Assembly (NCBI GenBank): GCA_002480565.1
Contig: DLCK01000030.1
Span: forward strand, 64,328 to 128,327
Reading direction: 5' to 3'
Source: Phycisphaerales bacterium UBA7800
Lineage (GTDB): Bacteria; Planctomycetota; Phycisphaerae; Phycisphaerales; Phycisphaeraceae
DNA: 64,000 nt
The notes beneath the pieces are model-generated. The model had not been told where the DNA came from. It was given only the letters and a program-made list of their open reading frames with translations, and ran no database searches. Both the position numbers and the translations under genes were made by a program. Every line of letters starts with the position of its first letter. Within the stretch, counting starts at the first letter, position 1. Of this stretch, positions 15,669-25,569 are shown in pieces.

Positions 15669-17657
15669 TCACATCATATTCTGTGGATTAAGAGCAGGTA
15701 TTGAGCTATGGAAATCATTGTAGATAGCCCATGCTTCAGACCATAATGGATCAAGACCAGATACATCCTCAACATATCTTTCAGAATCAACAAAAAAGGC
15801 TAGATTCAAAACCGTATCACCCCATTGGAGCACTTTACCCAATTCAAGGTCAATCGGGGGAGCAGGCATGGAAGGGCCTGAAGAAAGAGGATGTTGCATA
15901 TCAAATCCCTCAAGCCATCTAAGACGAGGAACATTTACTCCTAGAGCATACGCCTTGGAACGCCTGTGCGTATGTGAGTATGAATTATCTGTCACAACTA
16001 ACCAACCGGCATCGATCAGACCATCGCGAATAGCGCGATAAACATCTTTGTGAAGGGACAAGTTAAACATTTGGGCTGTTTTTCTCACCGCTTGACCTGA
16101 AACGCGACCACCCCAGTTTACTAACAAATACTTGGCTAAACACGCAAACACGAATGCCATTTGCTCATAAGTCACATTACGGCCCCGAGCCGATGATTTC
16201 AGAACACTCAAATCAGGCCAACTTTGCTTCATCAGTTCAACCAGTTCCTGAATCTCCTGGTTTCCAAACTGTGGCTGTGGGCATTCATCAGAGGTATTTT
16301 TTAGATTATTTCTAATGTTCGGATCATAGCTTTGCAATGCTTTGTTTAGTGCACACCGCGCTCGACTAACTCTTTTTCTGTCTCTGGGGCCAGTTGCAGG
16401 CCCAAATTGTTCATAGAAATTCAGTACATCTTCTACCATTGCTGACATACCATATTGCTGTAATGCAACCTGAGCAGCAGCTAGCATTGAGTCCGGTTTT
16501 TTAGTACTAGTCAAAATTTTCCAAGAACGACTTCGTCCTTTGGCTGTACGCAAGAAGAAATCGTACGTAGCAGACATCACTTCCTTGCCAGAAGCTTGCT
16601 GCGCTAATCTCATGGCAGCAGCCATGTTTATTGGGGCCAAGATTGCTTTGTCGTACCAAGCGAGCAATTGAGGAACTAAATCTTTCCTTCCAGCACCAGG
16701 AAATGCAATCAGAGAACCACGGTGAAGATCAAATGGCTCAAGCTTGCTATCCCGTTCAAAACCCTCAAATGATCTTGATCGCTCATATGCCTGCAATTGA
16801 GTTTGCTCGACTGGACCAGTGACCACAACATTTTCGCATTTTTCATTTTCATAAACACGATCTTGATCTGCATATGTCTTAGTATTGTGACGATCTGAAA
16901 CTACCACATCCTCAATATGCGTAGGAATAATATCATCTAATAAATCCCTTTTGGTAGCTCTACGCCACGCACCAGGCTGCACAGCAAGTGCAGGCTTGAA
17001 CTGCTTATTAGGTGTCATATAAGTCAAAGTGCCTTTAATTGGATTATCAGATTTACACAACCAAGCCCTATCGCCGGGTCTATATGGGATTTGTTGACGT
17101 AATGCCCTACCAATATTCTCCAAAACCTTGTTGAATTTCTGCGGAGATGTCTTTTTAGAACGACGAAACATGAGCCATAAATGAATCCCATGGCCACTTG
17201 GACTTGGAATTGATATGGTAGGCGAATTGATTCCATTATCTGCAAGCCACAGTTCAATCAAGGCTCGTATTTCGTGGGCAGCTTGGAGATCACAATCTGA
17301 ATCAATATCCACAGCTACAGGATGCAGAAAAACCTCTTTCCCGTTTTTCAAAAACTGACTGTTTTCGAAATAAACAGTTTGATGACTCGAACACAGATGA
17401 CTCTCAATGAGCGGTTTGCTTAGCACACGTTGTGTGTGAAAAGTCACAGGTCTATCAAAGATATCTGTTGCTGTAACGGGAACAGGCCAATGCTTTGATC
17501 GCACATTGGGACGAACCACATCTCCTAATTCATTCTTCAGACCATAAAACACAGGATTCATGTGATTCTGAACAAACCGCGAATGCAAACCTTTTGCTTC
17601 ACCAGACCATTTCGATCTTCCACTCTTGTTGTTAATTATCATTATCTCTTGCTTCAT
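15669..17657 (-). CDS. Primase/polymerase-like replication protein (AEP-type motifs)
   Basis: About 662 residues from ATG 17657. The stretch FLHPVAVDIDSD places D117 and D119 in an hhhDhD motif, and PSPSGHGIHLWL places H159 in an sxH-type motif. Both are hallmarks of archaeo-eukaryotic primase/PrimPol domains that make primers on element replication origins. A downstream C-terminal half without a Walker A motif ends in a winged-helix-like region (VYRAIRDGLIDAGWLVVTD). GC is clearly lower than in flanking genes. This is probably the replication initiator of an integrated plasmid-like element. The family assignment rests on two motifs. Confidence 0.55.
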   Translation of the reverse strand: MKQEIMIINNKSGRSKWSGEAKGLHSRFVQNHMNPVFYGLKNELGDVVRPNVRSKHWPVPVTATDIFDRPVTFHTQRVLSKPLIESHLCSSHQTVYFENSQFLKNGKEVFLHPVAVDIDSDCDLQAAHEIRALIELWLADNGINSPTISIPSPSGHGIHLWLMFRRSKKTSPQKFNKVLENIGRALRQQIPYRPGDRAWLCKSDNPIKGTLTYMTPNKQFKPALAVQPGAWRRATKRDLLDDIIPTHIEDVVVSDRHNTKTYADQDRVYENEKCENVVVTGPVEQTQLQAYERSRSFEGFERDSKLEPFDLHRGSLIAFPGAGRKDLVPQLLAWYDKAILAPINMAAAMRLAQQASGKEVMSATYDFFLRTAKGRSRSWKILTSTKKPDSMLAAAQVALQQYGMSAMVEDVLNFYEQFGPATGPRDRKRVSRARCALNKALQSYDPNIRNNLKNTSDECPQPQFGNQEIQELVELMKQSWPDLSVLKSSARGRNVTYEQMAFVFACLAKYLLVNWGGRVSGQAVRKTAQMFNLSLHKDVYRAIRDGLIDAGWLVVTDNSYSHTHRRSKAYALGVNVPRLRWLEGFDMQHPLSSGPSMPAPPIDLELGKVLQWGDTVLNLAFFVDSERYVEDVSGLDPLWSEAWAIYNDFHSSIPALNPQNMM

Positions 17658-17819
17658 TTCATATCCAGATCCCCGTCTCACACTGGGGATTTAAGCCAAA
17701 ATTTATTATTCATACTTAATACAGACAGTAAACAGAAAATGCGCGTTAATCACTTTCTGTCAACGTAATACCATCTCCACAATCTTGATTAATTGCGTGG
17801 ACGGAGTTCGATGATTATT

Positions 17820-18194
17820 TCAGGATTTTTGGGTTTCAGAATCTCTATCAGATTCCCAGAAACTGATCGCACCGAGAATATAGTCCTCGATATAGTCGGG
17901 ATCGTTTACGTTTTGGATTGGGATTTTGAAAAATTCCCAGGCTTTGGGATCATGTTCTTCGCCTAGATCACTGATAGCCAAGAACAAAAGATCCAGCCAA
18001 CAGCAAGGGGCTGGTGGTTGGCCGCGTAAACTTTCGTAGTGGTACCAGTTGTAAAGCCGTTCGAGATGGAAAGGCTGGGCGATGTGTTGTGCCCAGTAAC
18101 GGCCGTTTTCGGTTGCCTTCGTTTTGAGCGAGGTCTTAGATGCGACGTATGACTTATGCGTATGCTTCAAGCAATCAATATTAGATTTTTTCAT
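17820..18194 (-). CDS. Hypothetical protein, 124 aa
   Basis: A soluble protein with a basic N-terminus and a Trp/Tyr-rich middle (ERLYNWYHYESLRGQPPAP, then CCWLDLLF). The C-terminus is acidic. It lies 160 bp upstream of the primase-like gene in the same direction, so it may belong to the same replication block. No family recognised. Confidence 0.5.
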   Translation of the reverse strand: MKKSNIDCLKHTHKSYVASKTSLKTKATENGRYWAQHIAQPFHLERLYNWYHYESLRGQPPAPCCWLDLLFLAISDLGEEHDPKAWEFFKIPIQNVNDPDYIEDYILGAISFWESDRDSETQKS

Positions 18195-19197
18195 TATTCA
18201 ATGCTTTTCTATTTTTTGTTGTGATTCATAATAGCTACTCTCCTGTTTGTGCATCTTGTTAGATGCAGCACCTGGCGTATAGAACGCCAAAATTTAAAAT
18301 CGGGGCAAGTGCCCCCACAGTTGGCCGTGGCCGTTACAAGTCATGCTGCATGGCATTCTCCTTTCAAAAAAAACCATCTACATATCCAGCATTGCTGGAC
18401 AACATCGGTTTCCCAGTTGGACTCTTGATGACTGGAACTTGCTACCATTGACGTATTCAATGGGCAGTTCCTAAATGGTAATCCTCAAAATTCATAAGTC
18501 AATACTTAAATTTTTGGCAATGGCTGTGAAATGGAATTGATTTTTTCGGAAAATTTAGTATCGCGCACGGGCGCGTATACCAAGGAGGGGACGACATAGA
18601 AAGAATCTTATATTCTCAACATGGATTGAGAAAAAATCGTAATAAAAAAATTTCAAAAAACTATGCTAAGCAGTTTCTTGCGGGCTCGCATCGTCCTTCA
18701 GGACGTGGTAGTGGGATCAGATGTTCAAAGTGTTGCTAGGCCACATCACCCAAGAATTTTTTCTGTGAAAGTAATACCAACAGACAAAACAGATTCACGC
18801 CCGTACGTGAGTCAAGTATCTGAACTGTAAAAGAGCGGGTGAACGGACTCGAACCATCGATAATCACGGTAGTAGCGTGGCGTGATTGATTGCGAATATT
18901 GGGCAGCACTACCGATTCTGCCTGGTTTGGCCCCAAGGCAACAACGTTTCCCCCTGTTGCGATCAGGCAGAATTGCTGGCCACATCGGATTGACCTATCG
19001 CTTGGCACGCCTGTGTTGCGATGCGGCCAATTCTCTCGAAACCGACGCCGACCAATCCGTCTTGCCCCCTGTGAATCGGCACACATGGCTCAAGCCTGCT
19101 AAAATACTGCTTTTGCATCATGAACCACGGCATCGGTCAATTCACTGAGTTACCACAAGCCGCACTTGCGTGTCTGTCAATGGCACCGGGAAATCAA
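18195..19197. other. Gene-poor stretch carrying a tRNA-like scar
   Basis: Apart from the tRNA-Gly 3'-end fragment at 18833-18861, I see only scattered small hairpins (for example CGTCCTTCAGGACG at about 18688). Open frames here have no signals I can support. Likely the decayed border of an older insertion. Confidence 0.4.
18833..18861 (-). repeat. 3' fragment of a tRNA-Gly-like gene (putative old att site)
   Basis: On the minus strand the bases read as a T arm (GATGG-TTCGAGT-CCGTT) directly followed by CACCCGCTC, the 3' acceptor half typical of tRNA-Gly. The matching 5' acceptor GCGGGTG and the D and anticodon arms are absent from the next 80 bases. A lone tRNA 3' end is the usual footprint of an integrase attachment site. 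Confidence 0.5.
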
Positions 19198-20667
19198 ATG
19201 ACAAACACCCAAGAACAAGACTACCTGATCAGCCTGCTGCATGAACTGCGGCAGCTTCCCCACGAAACCGAATGGGTTGAATTCAAACACAACAATGACA
19301 ATCCTGAGGAAATCGGCGAGTACATCTCGGCCTTGGCCAACTCCGCAGTTTTGTGTGGCAAGAGCAACGCGTATCTGGTTTGGGGAATTGACAACGCCAC
19401 CCATGACATCATCGGAACCACAGTCAAACCCACGCAGATCAAAAAGGGCAACGAAGAACTCGAAGCCTGGTTGCTGCGTCTGCTTTCGCCGCGCGTCCAT
19501 TTCCGCTTCATCGAATTTCAGGTAGACAACCAGCCCATTGCAATGATGGAGATCTCACGCGCAGCCAACCAGCCTGTCCAGTTTCAGGGCATTGAGTACG
19601 TCCGCATCGGCTCATACAAGAAAAAGCTCAAAGATTATCCTGAAAAAACCCGCGAATTATGGCGGCTGTTCGATGTCACACCGTTTGAGCAACTTGTGGC
19701 TGCTGAGGCTGTGGATGGGGCAACGGTTCTGCAATTGCTGGACTATCCTGCCTATTTCAAACTGTTAAGCACTCCGCTACCTGAAACACGCGACGGCATT
19801 CTGACACGGCTGTCAGATGAGCTGATGATCCGCAAGCGTACCGATGGACGATGGGATATCCTGAATCTGGGTGCCATTTTGTTCGCTGCTGACTTATCGA
19901 ACTTTCGACAACTGGCACGGAAGGCCGTGCGCGTCATTGAATATGATGGCACGGGTCGCATTCACACCAAACGCGAGCACCTGGAACCCAAAGGATATGC
20001 TGCCGGCTTTGAAAACCTGATCAGATTTCTCAAGGGCATCCTGCCGGAGAATGAGGTCATTGGCCAGGCCCTACGAAAAACTGTGCCGATGTATCCTGAA
20101 TTGGCCATCCGCGAACTGGTGGCCAACGTCATCATTCACCAGGACTTCAGCATCACAGGTGCAGGCCCGATGGTCGAGGTCTTTGGCGGGCGTCTGGAAA
20201 TCACCAATCCAGGCATCCCTCTGATGGATACCGACCGCTTCCTGGACACCCCGCCCCGATCTCGGAATGAAGCCTTGGCGTCATTCCTGCGCCGCATCGG
20301 CATTTGCGAAGAACGCGGCAGCGGCGTGGACAAGGTGGTGTTTCAAACGGAGTACTACCAGCTTCCCGCTCCTTTGTTTGAAGTCACCGAGCAGCACACA
20401 CGAGCAGTGCTTTTTGCCCATAAATCCTTTTCAGAAATGAACAAAGACGATCGGATTCGTGCTTGCTATCTGCACGCCTGCCTGCAATTTGTCCAACGGC
20501 AGCAGATGACCAACAGCACCCTGCGGACACGCTTGGGTATCGATGAAAAGAACCGAGCACAAGTCTCACGGGTGATCAATGACACAGTGGATGCAGGCAG
20601 AATCCGACCGTCAAACCCTGAAAGTGACTCCAGACGGCACGCAAGTTACGTTCCCTACTGGGCTTAA
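19198..20667 (+). CDS. AlbA_2/Schlafen-type putative DNA-binding, ATP-binding transcriptional regulator
   Basis: The N-terminal AlbA_2 (Schlafen AAA_4) domain is recognised by ETEWVEFKHNN followed by EYISALANSAV and LVWGIDN. The C-terminal region has a GHKL-like signature: YPELAIRELVANVIIHQDFS, EVFGGRLEITNPG, and RNEALASFLRRIGICEERGSG. It ends with a winged-helix part (LRTRLGIDEKNRAQVSRVIN). These COG2865-type proteins (about 490 aa) are common in accessory islands and near defence genes. An upstream ATG at 19120 adds 26 unrelated residues. I prefer 19198, which places the domain at the usual distance. Confidence 0.82.
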   Translation: MTNTQEQDYLISLLHELRQLPHETEWVEFKHNNDNPEEIGEYISALANSAVLCGKSNAYLVWGIDNATHDIIGTTVKPTQIKKGNEELEAWLLRLLSPRVHFRFIEFQVDNQPIAMMEISRAANQPVQFQGIEYVRIGSYKKKLKDYPEKTRELWRLFDVTPFEQLVAAEAVDGATVLQLLDYPAYFKLLSTPLPETRDGILTRLSDELMIRKRTDGRWDILNLGAILFAADLSNFRQLARKAVRVIEYDGTGRIHTKREHLEPKGYAAGFENLIRFLKGILPENEVIGQALRKTVPMYPELAIRELVANVIIHQDFSITGAGPMVEVFGGRLEITNPGIPLMDTDRFLDTPPRSRNEALASFLRRIGICEERGSGVDKVVFQTEYYQLPAPLFEVTEQHTRAVLFAHKSFSEMNKDDRIRACYLHACLQFVQRQQMTNSTLRTRLGIDEKNRAQVSRVINDTVDAGRIRPSNPESDSRRHASYVPYWA

Positions 20668-20692
20668 ACTCATGCAAAATCCTCCTGTTTCT

Positions 20693-20818
20693 TATTTGAT
20701 CGCTATTTGACGCTTATTTGACTCAGAGTTCGTGAGACACAGGATATTGAGTGAAAAACGGCACTATTCCACAAGATGTGGACTTTTGCCATGCAAATCC
20801 TATTTGATGGCTATTTGA
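20693..20818. repeat. Five TATTTGA direct repeats at 11-bp spacing
   Basis: TATTTGA occurs at 20693, 20704 and 20715 and again at 20801 and 20812. Within each group the start-to-start distance is exactly 11 bp, about one helical turn. They lie in the roughly 460-bp gene-free gap after the AlbA-type gene and could be a binding array. The rest of the gap (to 21125) shows nothing else. Confidence 0.55.
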
Positions 20819-21125
20819 CATTGCTTACTGGGACACAACATCGTTTCGTGATGCATTCTGGCGATCCTAAAAGCACAATCACACTGTAGCCAAATCGGCG
20901 CAACCATTCACTGCGCCCCAACGTTCACTTATAAATGCGCTAGGGTAAACGTTCGACGTAAGCTAACTCCTTTGTACAATAACAAATGAACACTTTTCCG
21001 GGCCATGTCTTTTGTGCATAGGCATCACACACCCGGCTAACAATCAGTTTGCTTTGGGTAATTGGCTCAAGTGAAGAAAATCATTGGCACGTATCTTCAC
21101 AATGACCTAACAGGGGATCGCCAGT

Positions 21126-23135
21126 ATGTCAGCAATGATCCAAACGGAATTAGCGGGAAAAATCAATAATCTCCCGAGCTTCAAAAGCGAGGCGCTCCTG
21201 CCATTATTTGAAGCAGTTGTAAATGCAATCCAAGCAATTGAGGATCGCAAGCGACCAGGACGTGGAACGATCACCGTTAGAATTCAACGCGACCAGCAAA
21301 TGGAGCTGGATTCAGAACGGGCTCGTCCTGTAAATGGATTCGAAATCGAAGATAACGGCATCGGATTCAACAATGAAAATCTCGAATCATTTCAGACTGC
21401 AGATTCAACATTCAAAATTGAACGTGGATGCAAAGGAATAGGCCGATTTTACTGGCTTAAAGCATTTACTTACGTTCAGATAGAAAGTGTTTACGAATCA
21501 AATGGACAGCATTGGAAACGCGATATACGCTTTACCCGTGAACACGGAATCAAACCAACAGACCCCGTAGAAACGGATGGGCCCCCTCGTACAGTTGTCA
21601 AGCTGATCGGATACAACAAGGAATATCAAAAACAGCCATCCTCATTTAAGACCACTTCAAAGATCGCTCAACGTATCTTGGAACATTGTCTTTCGTATTT
21701 TATTGCAAACACAATTCCTGAGATCATTGTTACCGACGGCGAACATACCGAGCGACTTGACGTATTGTTCTCACACATCAAAGAACATATCGATGAAGAC
21801 AAATTTATAATTGAAGGACATGAATTCCACATCAGCCACATCAAGCTCTATGGAACCAGAAGCCAAGTGCACGATCTTGTTCTCTGCGGAAACAGTCGAG
21901 ATGTGAAACGATTTAATATCAGTCGAATTCTCGGCACATCACAGCAATTTGACGATCAGGATCAGAAATTTTTTTACGCAGCTTATGTATCAGGTGATTA
22001 TTTAGATCACAATGTAGGCGCAAACAGAATATCCTTTGATTTACCAGACAAAGAGACTCTTGTTTCACCAAACGAACTTAAAATTGATACCATAATCGAT
22101 GAGTCGCAAAAACACATCAAGGAATACCTTGCAACCTATTTACAAGCCATCCATGATCGCAAAATTCAAATCGCAGGCGAATACATTTCCGAAAAGAATC
22201 CATCGCTAAGATCGGTCATGCATTACTGCCCCGAGGCCATTGACGAAATCGAACCAAACTCATCTGAAGAAAAGATTGACGAAGTATTCCATAAATACAA
22301 AGGAAAAGCAGAATACGACATTCGACGCCGTGGTGACGAACTTCTCAAAACACAAGCGTCAAGCGTTGCCGAAATAAAAGAGGAATACGAAGGGGTAACC
22401 GAACGCCTAGAACAGTTTCAACGGGATCAGCTTGTCGGATACATTGTTCTTCGACGAATGATTATTGATTTGCTCGAAAAGAAACTCGAGCTTGATGACA
22501 ACGGGAAATATGTCAGAGAAAACATTGTCCATGACATATTATTCCCAAGAAAATCGACAACTGACGAACTAGACATGAACGACCACAACCTGTGGTTAGT
22601 GGATGAACGCCTTACATTCCACACATTTGCCAAATCCGATGGAAGGCTCTGCGACATATGCAATTCAGAAAGCAAAGAGCGTCCTGATATCCTGGCATTT
22701 GCCGAAGTAGATGAAGATAAAGTGGCTCGCGTTATTTCGATAATTGAACTTAAACGTCCTGAACGTCAAAACATTGATGAAGACCCTACCAGACAAATGC
22801 TTCGTTATGTACGTGAAATACGCCAGTCCAAAACGATAAAACTCCCCAATGGCCGCAAACTACAAGTTGCAGACGAGACGAGATGCTATTGCTATGCACT
22901 CTGTGATCTGACTGAACCAATCAAAGAATTTGCCGAATCGCAGGGATATTCTGCAATGAAAGGTGAACTCGGGTATTACACCTACAACGCAAATACAAAT
23001 TACAATTGCCATATTGAAGTCATCGGCTACAGCAAGCTTGTCACTGACGCACAACGTCGCCATAAAATGTTCTTTGAAAAGCTTGGCATTCGAGCCTGTC
23101 AAACTTCATTCTCCGATTCGACAATCGGCATATGA
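21126..23135 (+). CDS. GHKL ATPase fused to a PD-(D/E)xK-like nuclease domain
   Basis: 669 residues. An N-terminal Hsp90/MutL-like ATPase has the N box FEAVVNAIQAIED (28-40), G1 box EDNGIGF (75-81) and G2 box GCKGIGR (101-107). A coiled region is at about 380-430. The C-terminal part (507-669) contains D521 (RPDILAF) and E541-x-K543 (IIELKRP), the spacing of a PD-(D/E)xK nuclease core, preceded by a CDIC motif. AGGGGA lies 8 bases before ATG 21126. MutL/MORC-type ATPases fused to or linked with nucleases occur in restriction and other anti-phage systems, so this is a candidate single-gene defence protein. Confidence 0.7.
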   Translation: MSAMIQTELAGKINNLPSFKSEALLPLFEAVVNAIQAIEDRKRPGRGTITVRIQRDQQMELDSERARPVNGFEIEDNGIGFNNENLESFQTADSTFKIERGCKGIGRFYWLKAFTYVQIESVYESNGQHWKRDIRFTREHGIKPTDPVETDGPPRTVVKLIGYNKEYQKQPSSFKTTSKIAQRILEHCLSYFIANTIPEIIVTDGEHTERLDVLFSHIKEHIDEDKFIIEGHEFHISHIKLYGTRSQVHDLVLCGNSRDVKRFNISRILGTSQQFDDQDQKFFYAAYVSGDYLDHNVGANRISFDLPDKETLVSPNELKIDTIIDESQKHIKEYLATYLQAIHDRKIQIAGEYISEKNPSLRSVMHYCPEAIDEIEPNSSEEKIDEVFHKYKGKAEYDIRRRGDELLKTQASSVAEIKEEYEGVTERLEQFQRDQLVGYIVLRRMIIDLLEKKLELDDNGKYVRENIVHDILFPRKSTTDELDMNDHNLWLVDERLTFHTFAKSDGRLCDICNSESKERPDILAFAEVDEDKVARVISIIELKRPERQNIDEDPTRQMLRYVREIRQSKTIKLPNGRKLQVADETRCYCYALCDLTEPIKEFAESQGYSAMKGELGYYTYNANTNYNCHIEVIGYSKLVTDAQRRHKMFFEKLGIRACQTSFSDSTIGI

Positions 23136-23181
23136 CCAGTAGATACGACCACATTGCGTGACATTTCCTGGGAGTCTTGAC

Positions 23182-23370
23182 ATGAGTTACAACGAGCTAA
23201 CCGACAATGAAGTCCTTGAAGACATTCAATCAGGCAGTGTTCCCGACAATGCCCTGATAGACTCACTTGCATGGCGTCATATATGCAGTATACAGGCCAG
23301 GTATCCCCGTGAAATTGATCCTGATGTATGGCATGAATTATGCAAACGTCGTGGCAAGCTACTCAAATAG
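23182..23370 (+). CDS. Small acidic hypothetical protein (62 aa)
   Basis: GGGAG 7 bases before ATG 23182 decides the start over an upstream GTG at 23158. The 62-residue product is soluble and helical (DNEVLEDIQSG, WRHICSIQARYPREIDPDVW) and ends in KRRGKLLK. It follows the GHKL-nuclease gene by 46 bp in the same direction and could be an accessory of it. No family recognised. Confidence 0.5.
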   Translation: MSYNELTDNEVLEDIQSGSVPDNALIDSLAWRHICSIQARYPREIDPDVWHELCKRRGKLLK

Positions 23371-23485
23371 TTTCCCAAACAAGCTAACTTCATAATCTTG
23401 TTTACTGACGAAACTTCGACATGAAACACTGAAGTACCGCGAGTTATTTACGTTGCACGCTTGATTAGCCATGAAGGGGGCATAG

Positions 23486-24667
23486 ATGTCAAAATTCAGA
23501 GTTGTTGGTGCATACAAAGACACAGGAGAACCTGCTGATGTGACATTCACTGCACATGATCAGGAACATGCAGAGGCTCAAGCATTTGACAAGGGTATCC
23601 TAATTTCGGAGACCACGTACCTTGCGGCACCCCAAACAGCACAGCATTCAAAATGGATGATATATGGCATGGTAAGCACCATCGTTGTTCTGATGCTGGC
23701 AATTGGCGGGATGGTTATCTACATTGCTACCGGTCAATCTGAAACACATCTAAACACTCAAGCCACAGCATCCGAAACAGTCATCCATGAAGACACAGAT
23801 AATCAAAAATTAATCAATCATGATGTTGCCAAAACCGAATCAACCGATCCTGCGCATGAGTTTGCCAATCACCCATTGACTGAAAATGGTTTCTCGCCAG
23901 AAATCGTTCGATTGGTTTTTAAAGGCAAGATTAAAGATTGGATTGATGCAAACCAGAACACAAAAAGCCTTCTCGCATCTGCATTGTCAGTGCAATTAGC
24001 AGATGCTGGCGTAAAATATAGCCCTAAAACCATTGAAAACTGCATGACAATACTCTGCAAAACAGATGACGGAAAAGCCGAAGCTGTAGAAGCCATTCAA
24101 AATGAAAAAATTACAGACATGCTGATCATGAACTACCAACTTTATCAGTACATGATCAAGTCTCCCATGGATGATGCAATGCGCAACATTCAAAGTGTTG
24201 GCATATTTGATTTAGGAATTGACGGCAAAGAGTTTGACGCTTTGATCCTCAAAATGTTTGGGAAGGAGCACGAGTTCAAATACAAGGAAGTCAACCGCTC
24301 TGGGAAGTTCATTCAGTTCCACGGCACATGTAGGACATTTCCGTTTGGGGAGTTCGATATTGTCATGAAAGACAATCAAGTTCATGCGATACAATTCTGT
24401 GCAGTGGTCCCCGACAAACGTGTTCAATATGAAAAAACCTTTCAGGCTTCAATTGAAATGATCGACCAAGTGGTCAACGAAATGTTTTCAATTGGTGCTG
24501 TTTCAGGCTGGATTGCAGAAGAAATCAAAAATGCAGGTGTGGAAAAACTGAAACAAGGCTATAGTGTCCATTCAACACGATTCGGCTACGGTGTCACTTT
24601 CGCCTTAGTATTTCCTGAGCAGCAGGCTCGTCACTACATATTAATTACCCGCGAAAAACCATGGTAA
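23486..24667 (+). CDS. Membrane-anchored hypothetical protein (393 aa)
   Basis: A strong AAGGGGG sits 6 bases before ATG 23486. Residues 1-45 look like a small alpha/beta domain (SKFRVVGAYKDTGEPADVTF). One membrane helix spans about 52-76 (MIYGMVSTIVVLMLAIGGMV), followed by a Thr/Glu-rich linker and a roughly 270-residue soluble domain. It lies downstream of the GHKL-nuclease gene. Whether it belongs functionally is unknown. Confidence 0.6.
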   Translation: MSKFRVVGAYKDTGEPADVTFTAHDQEHAEAQAFDKGILISETTYLAAPQTAQHSKWMIYGMVSTIVVLMLAIGGMVIYIATGQSETHLNTQATASETVIHEDTDNQKLINHDVAKTESTDPAHEFANHPLTENGFSPEIVRLVFKGKIKDWIDANQNTKSLLASALSVQLADAGVKYSPKTIENCMTILCKTDDGKAEAVEAIQNEKITDMLIMNYQLYQYMIKSPMDDAMRNIQSVGIFDLGIDGKEFDALILKMFGKEHEFKYKEVNRSGKFIQFHGTCRTFPFGEFDIVMKDNQVHAIQFCAVVPDKRVQYEKTFQASIEMIDQVVNEMFSIGAVSGWIAEEIKNAGVEKLKQGYSVHSTRFGYGVTFALVFPEQQARHYILITREKPW

Positions 24668-25022
24668 TCACCATCACCCAGCAAACCCAATGTCTATTTC
24701 ATAGCTGAAAGGGCATGATTGAGCCTACGGCTATGATGTGCATGCCAAAGGTGGTGCGGCAACATCCATTGAGTTGTTCATAACTGCTATTCTTGGAATC
24801 ATAGTATTTTTCGCAATGTGATTTCGACACGATTTTCATGCCGAGCATCCTTGGCCATTGGACACTTGAGTTGCCGACATCGCTAATTAGACGTGGCAGT
24901 TCAATCAAGCCTTATTTGCAGATTGCATCGCATTAATCGACTGGATCATATCAAACATCAAAAAAAATGAGGCAGGATGGAACCTTAGCACCCTTGTGAC
25001 TCGTTGATCTGAGTGAGTGCGT
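24668..25022. other. Intergenic gap without recognisable features
   Basis: About 350 bp between the membrane-anchored hypothetical and the metal-resistance genes. I see no gene, terminator or repeat that I can support. It marks the boundary where base composition returns to the GC-richer, backbone-like codon use of the metal module. Confidence 0.4.
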
Positions 25023-25448
25023 ATGTCGATTAAACCAACCATCCTGTCCTGCATGGCCATCCTTGCAGTGTTTGCAGCCCCGTTGCAAGCTGCCTGTTGC
25101 CTATCAATGTCCCCAGTACCGGGCCAGAATCATGCTGCTCATGCGTGTTGTGATTCGCATCAGCAAAAGACTGCGGACCCGTCTTTTACCCCCGACATGC
25201 TAGCAACTGCATCACCAATGCATTGCGATATATGCAATATGGGACCACGACCGCAGCATCACCACAGCCATGATGGCAGCCGCATCGCTCCTGAACCCCC
25301 AACAGAGCCTGTTGCATACTTTGCAAGCACCATGTTCATGACATGCCAACAGGATTGGTCGAATCAGGCTCATTATTCAAACGCTTTGTCCATCAGAGTC
25401 CCCGCGACAGCAACACTCGTTGCTCTAAACTGCCAATCCCGAAATTAA
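25023..25448 (+). CDS. Exported Cys/His/Met-rich small protein of the copper cluster
   Basis: From ATG 25023 the protein (141 aa) has a signal peptide (ILSCMAILAVFAAPLQA, cut before ACC). It continues with a mature part rich in metal-binding residues: ACCLSMSPVP, HAACH-like ACCDSHQQK, MHCDICNMG and HHHSHDG. A cysteine motif CDIC sits in the middle. It precedes the CusC-like gene by about 120 bp. By composition and place it is probably a periplasmic copper/silver binding protein. The exact family is not recognised. Confidence 0.68.
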   Translation: MSIKPTILSCMAILAVFAAPLQAACCLSMSPVPGQNHAAHACCDSHQQKTADPSFTPDMLATASPMHCDICNMGPRPQHHHSHDGSRIAPEPPTEPVAYFASTMFMTCQQDWSNQAHYSNALSIRVPATATLVALNCQSRN

Positions 25449-25569
25449 TGAGGTGCAATAGCCAGATTTCTGCGTCTTTGACAGGTTATCGGCTTGATGA
25501 TCCCACCTATTTATCCGATGACATTAGCATGTTTCTATGTCAATCGCTTCCTCAAACACGGACCAACCC

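Noticed and set aside
18736..19086. 116-residue minus-strand open frame
   Set aside because: It reads through the tRNA-Gly-like fragment, has no start signal and an Arg-rich composition typical of a non-coding frame.
24699..24908. 69-residue minus-strand open frame in the gap before the copper cluster
   Set aside because: No ribosome-binding site, no domain pattern and unusual codon use; treated as non-coding.
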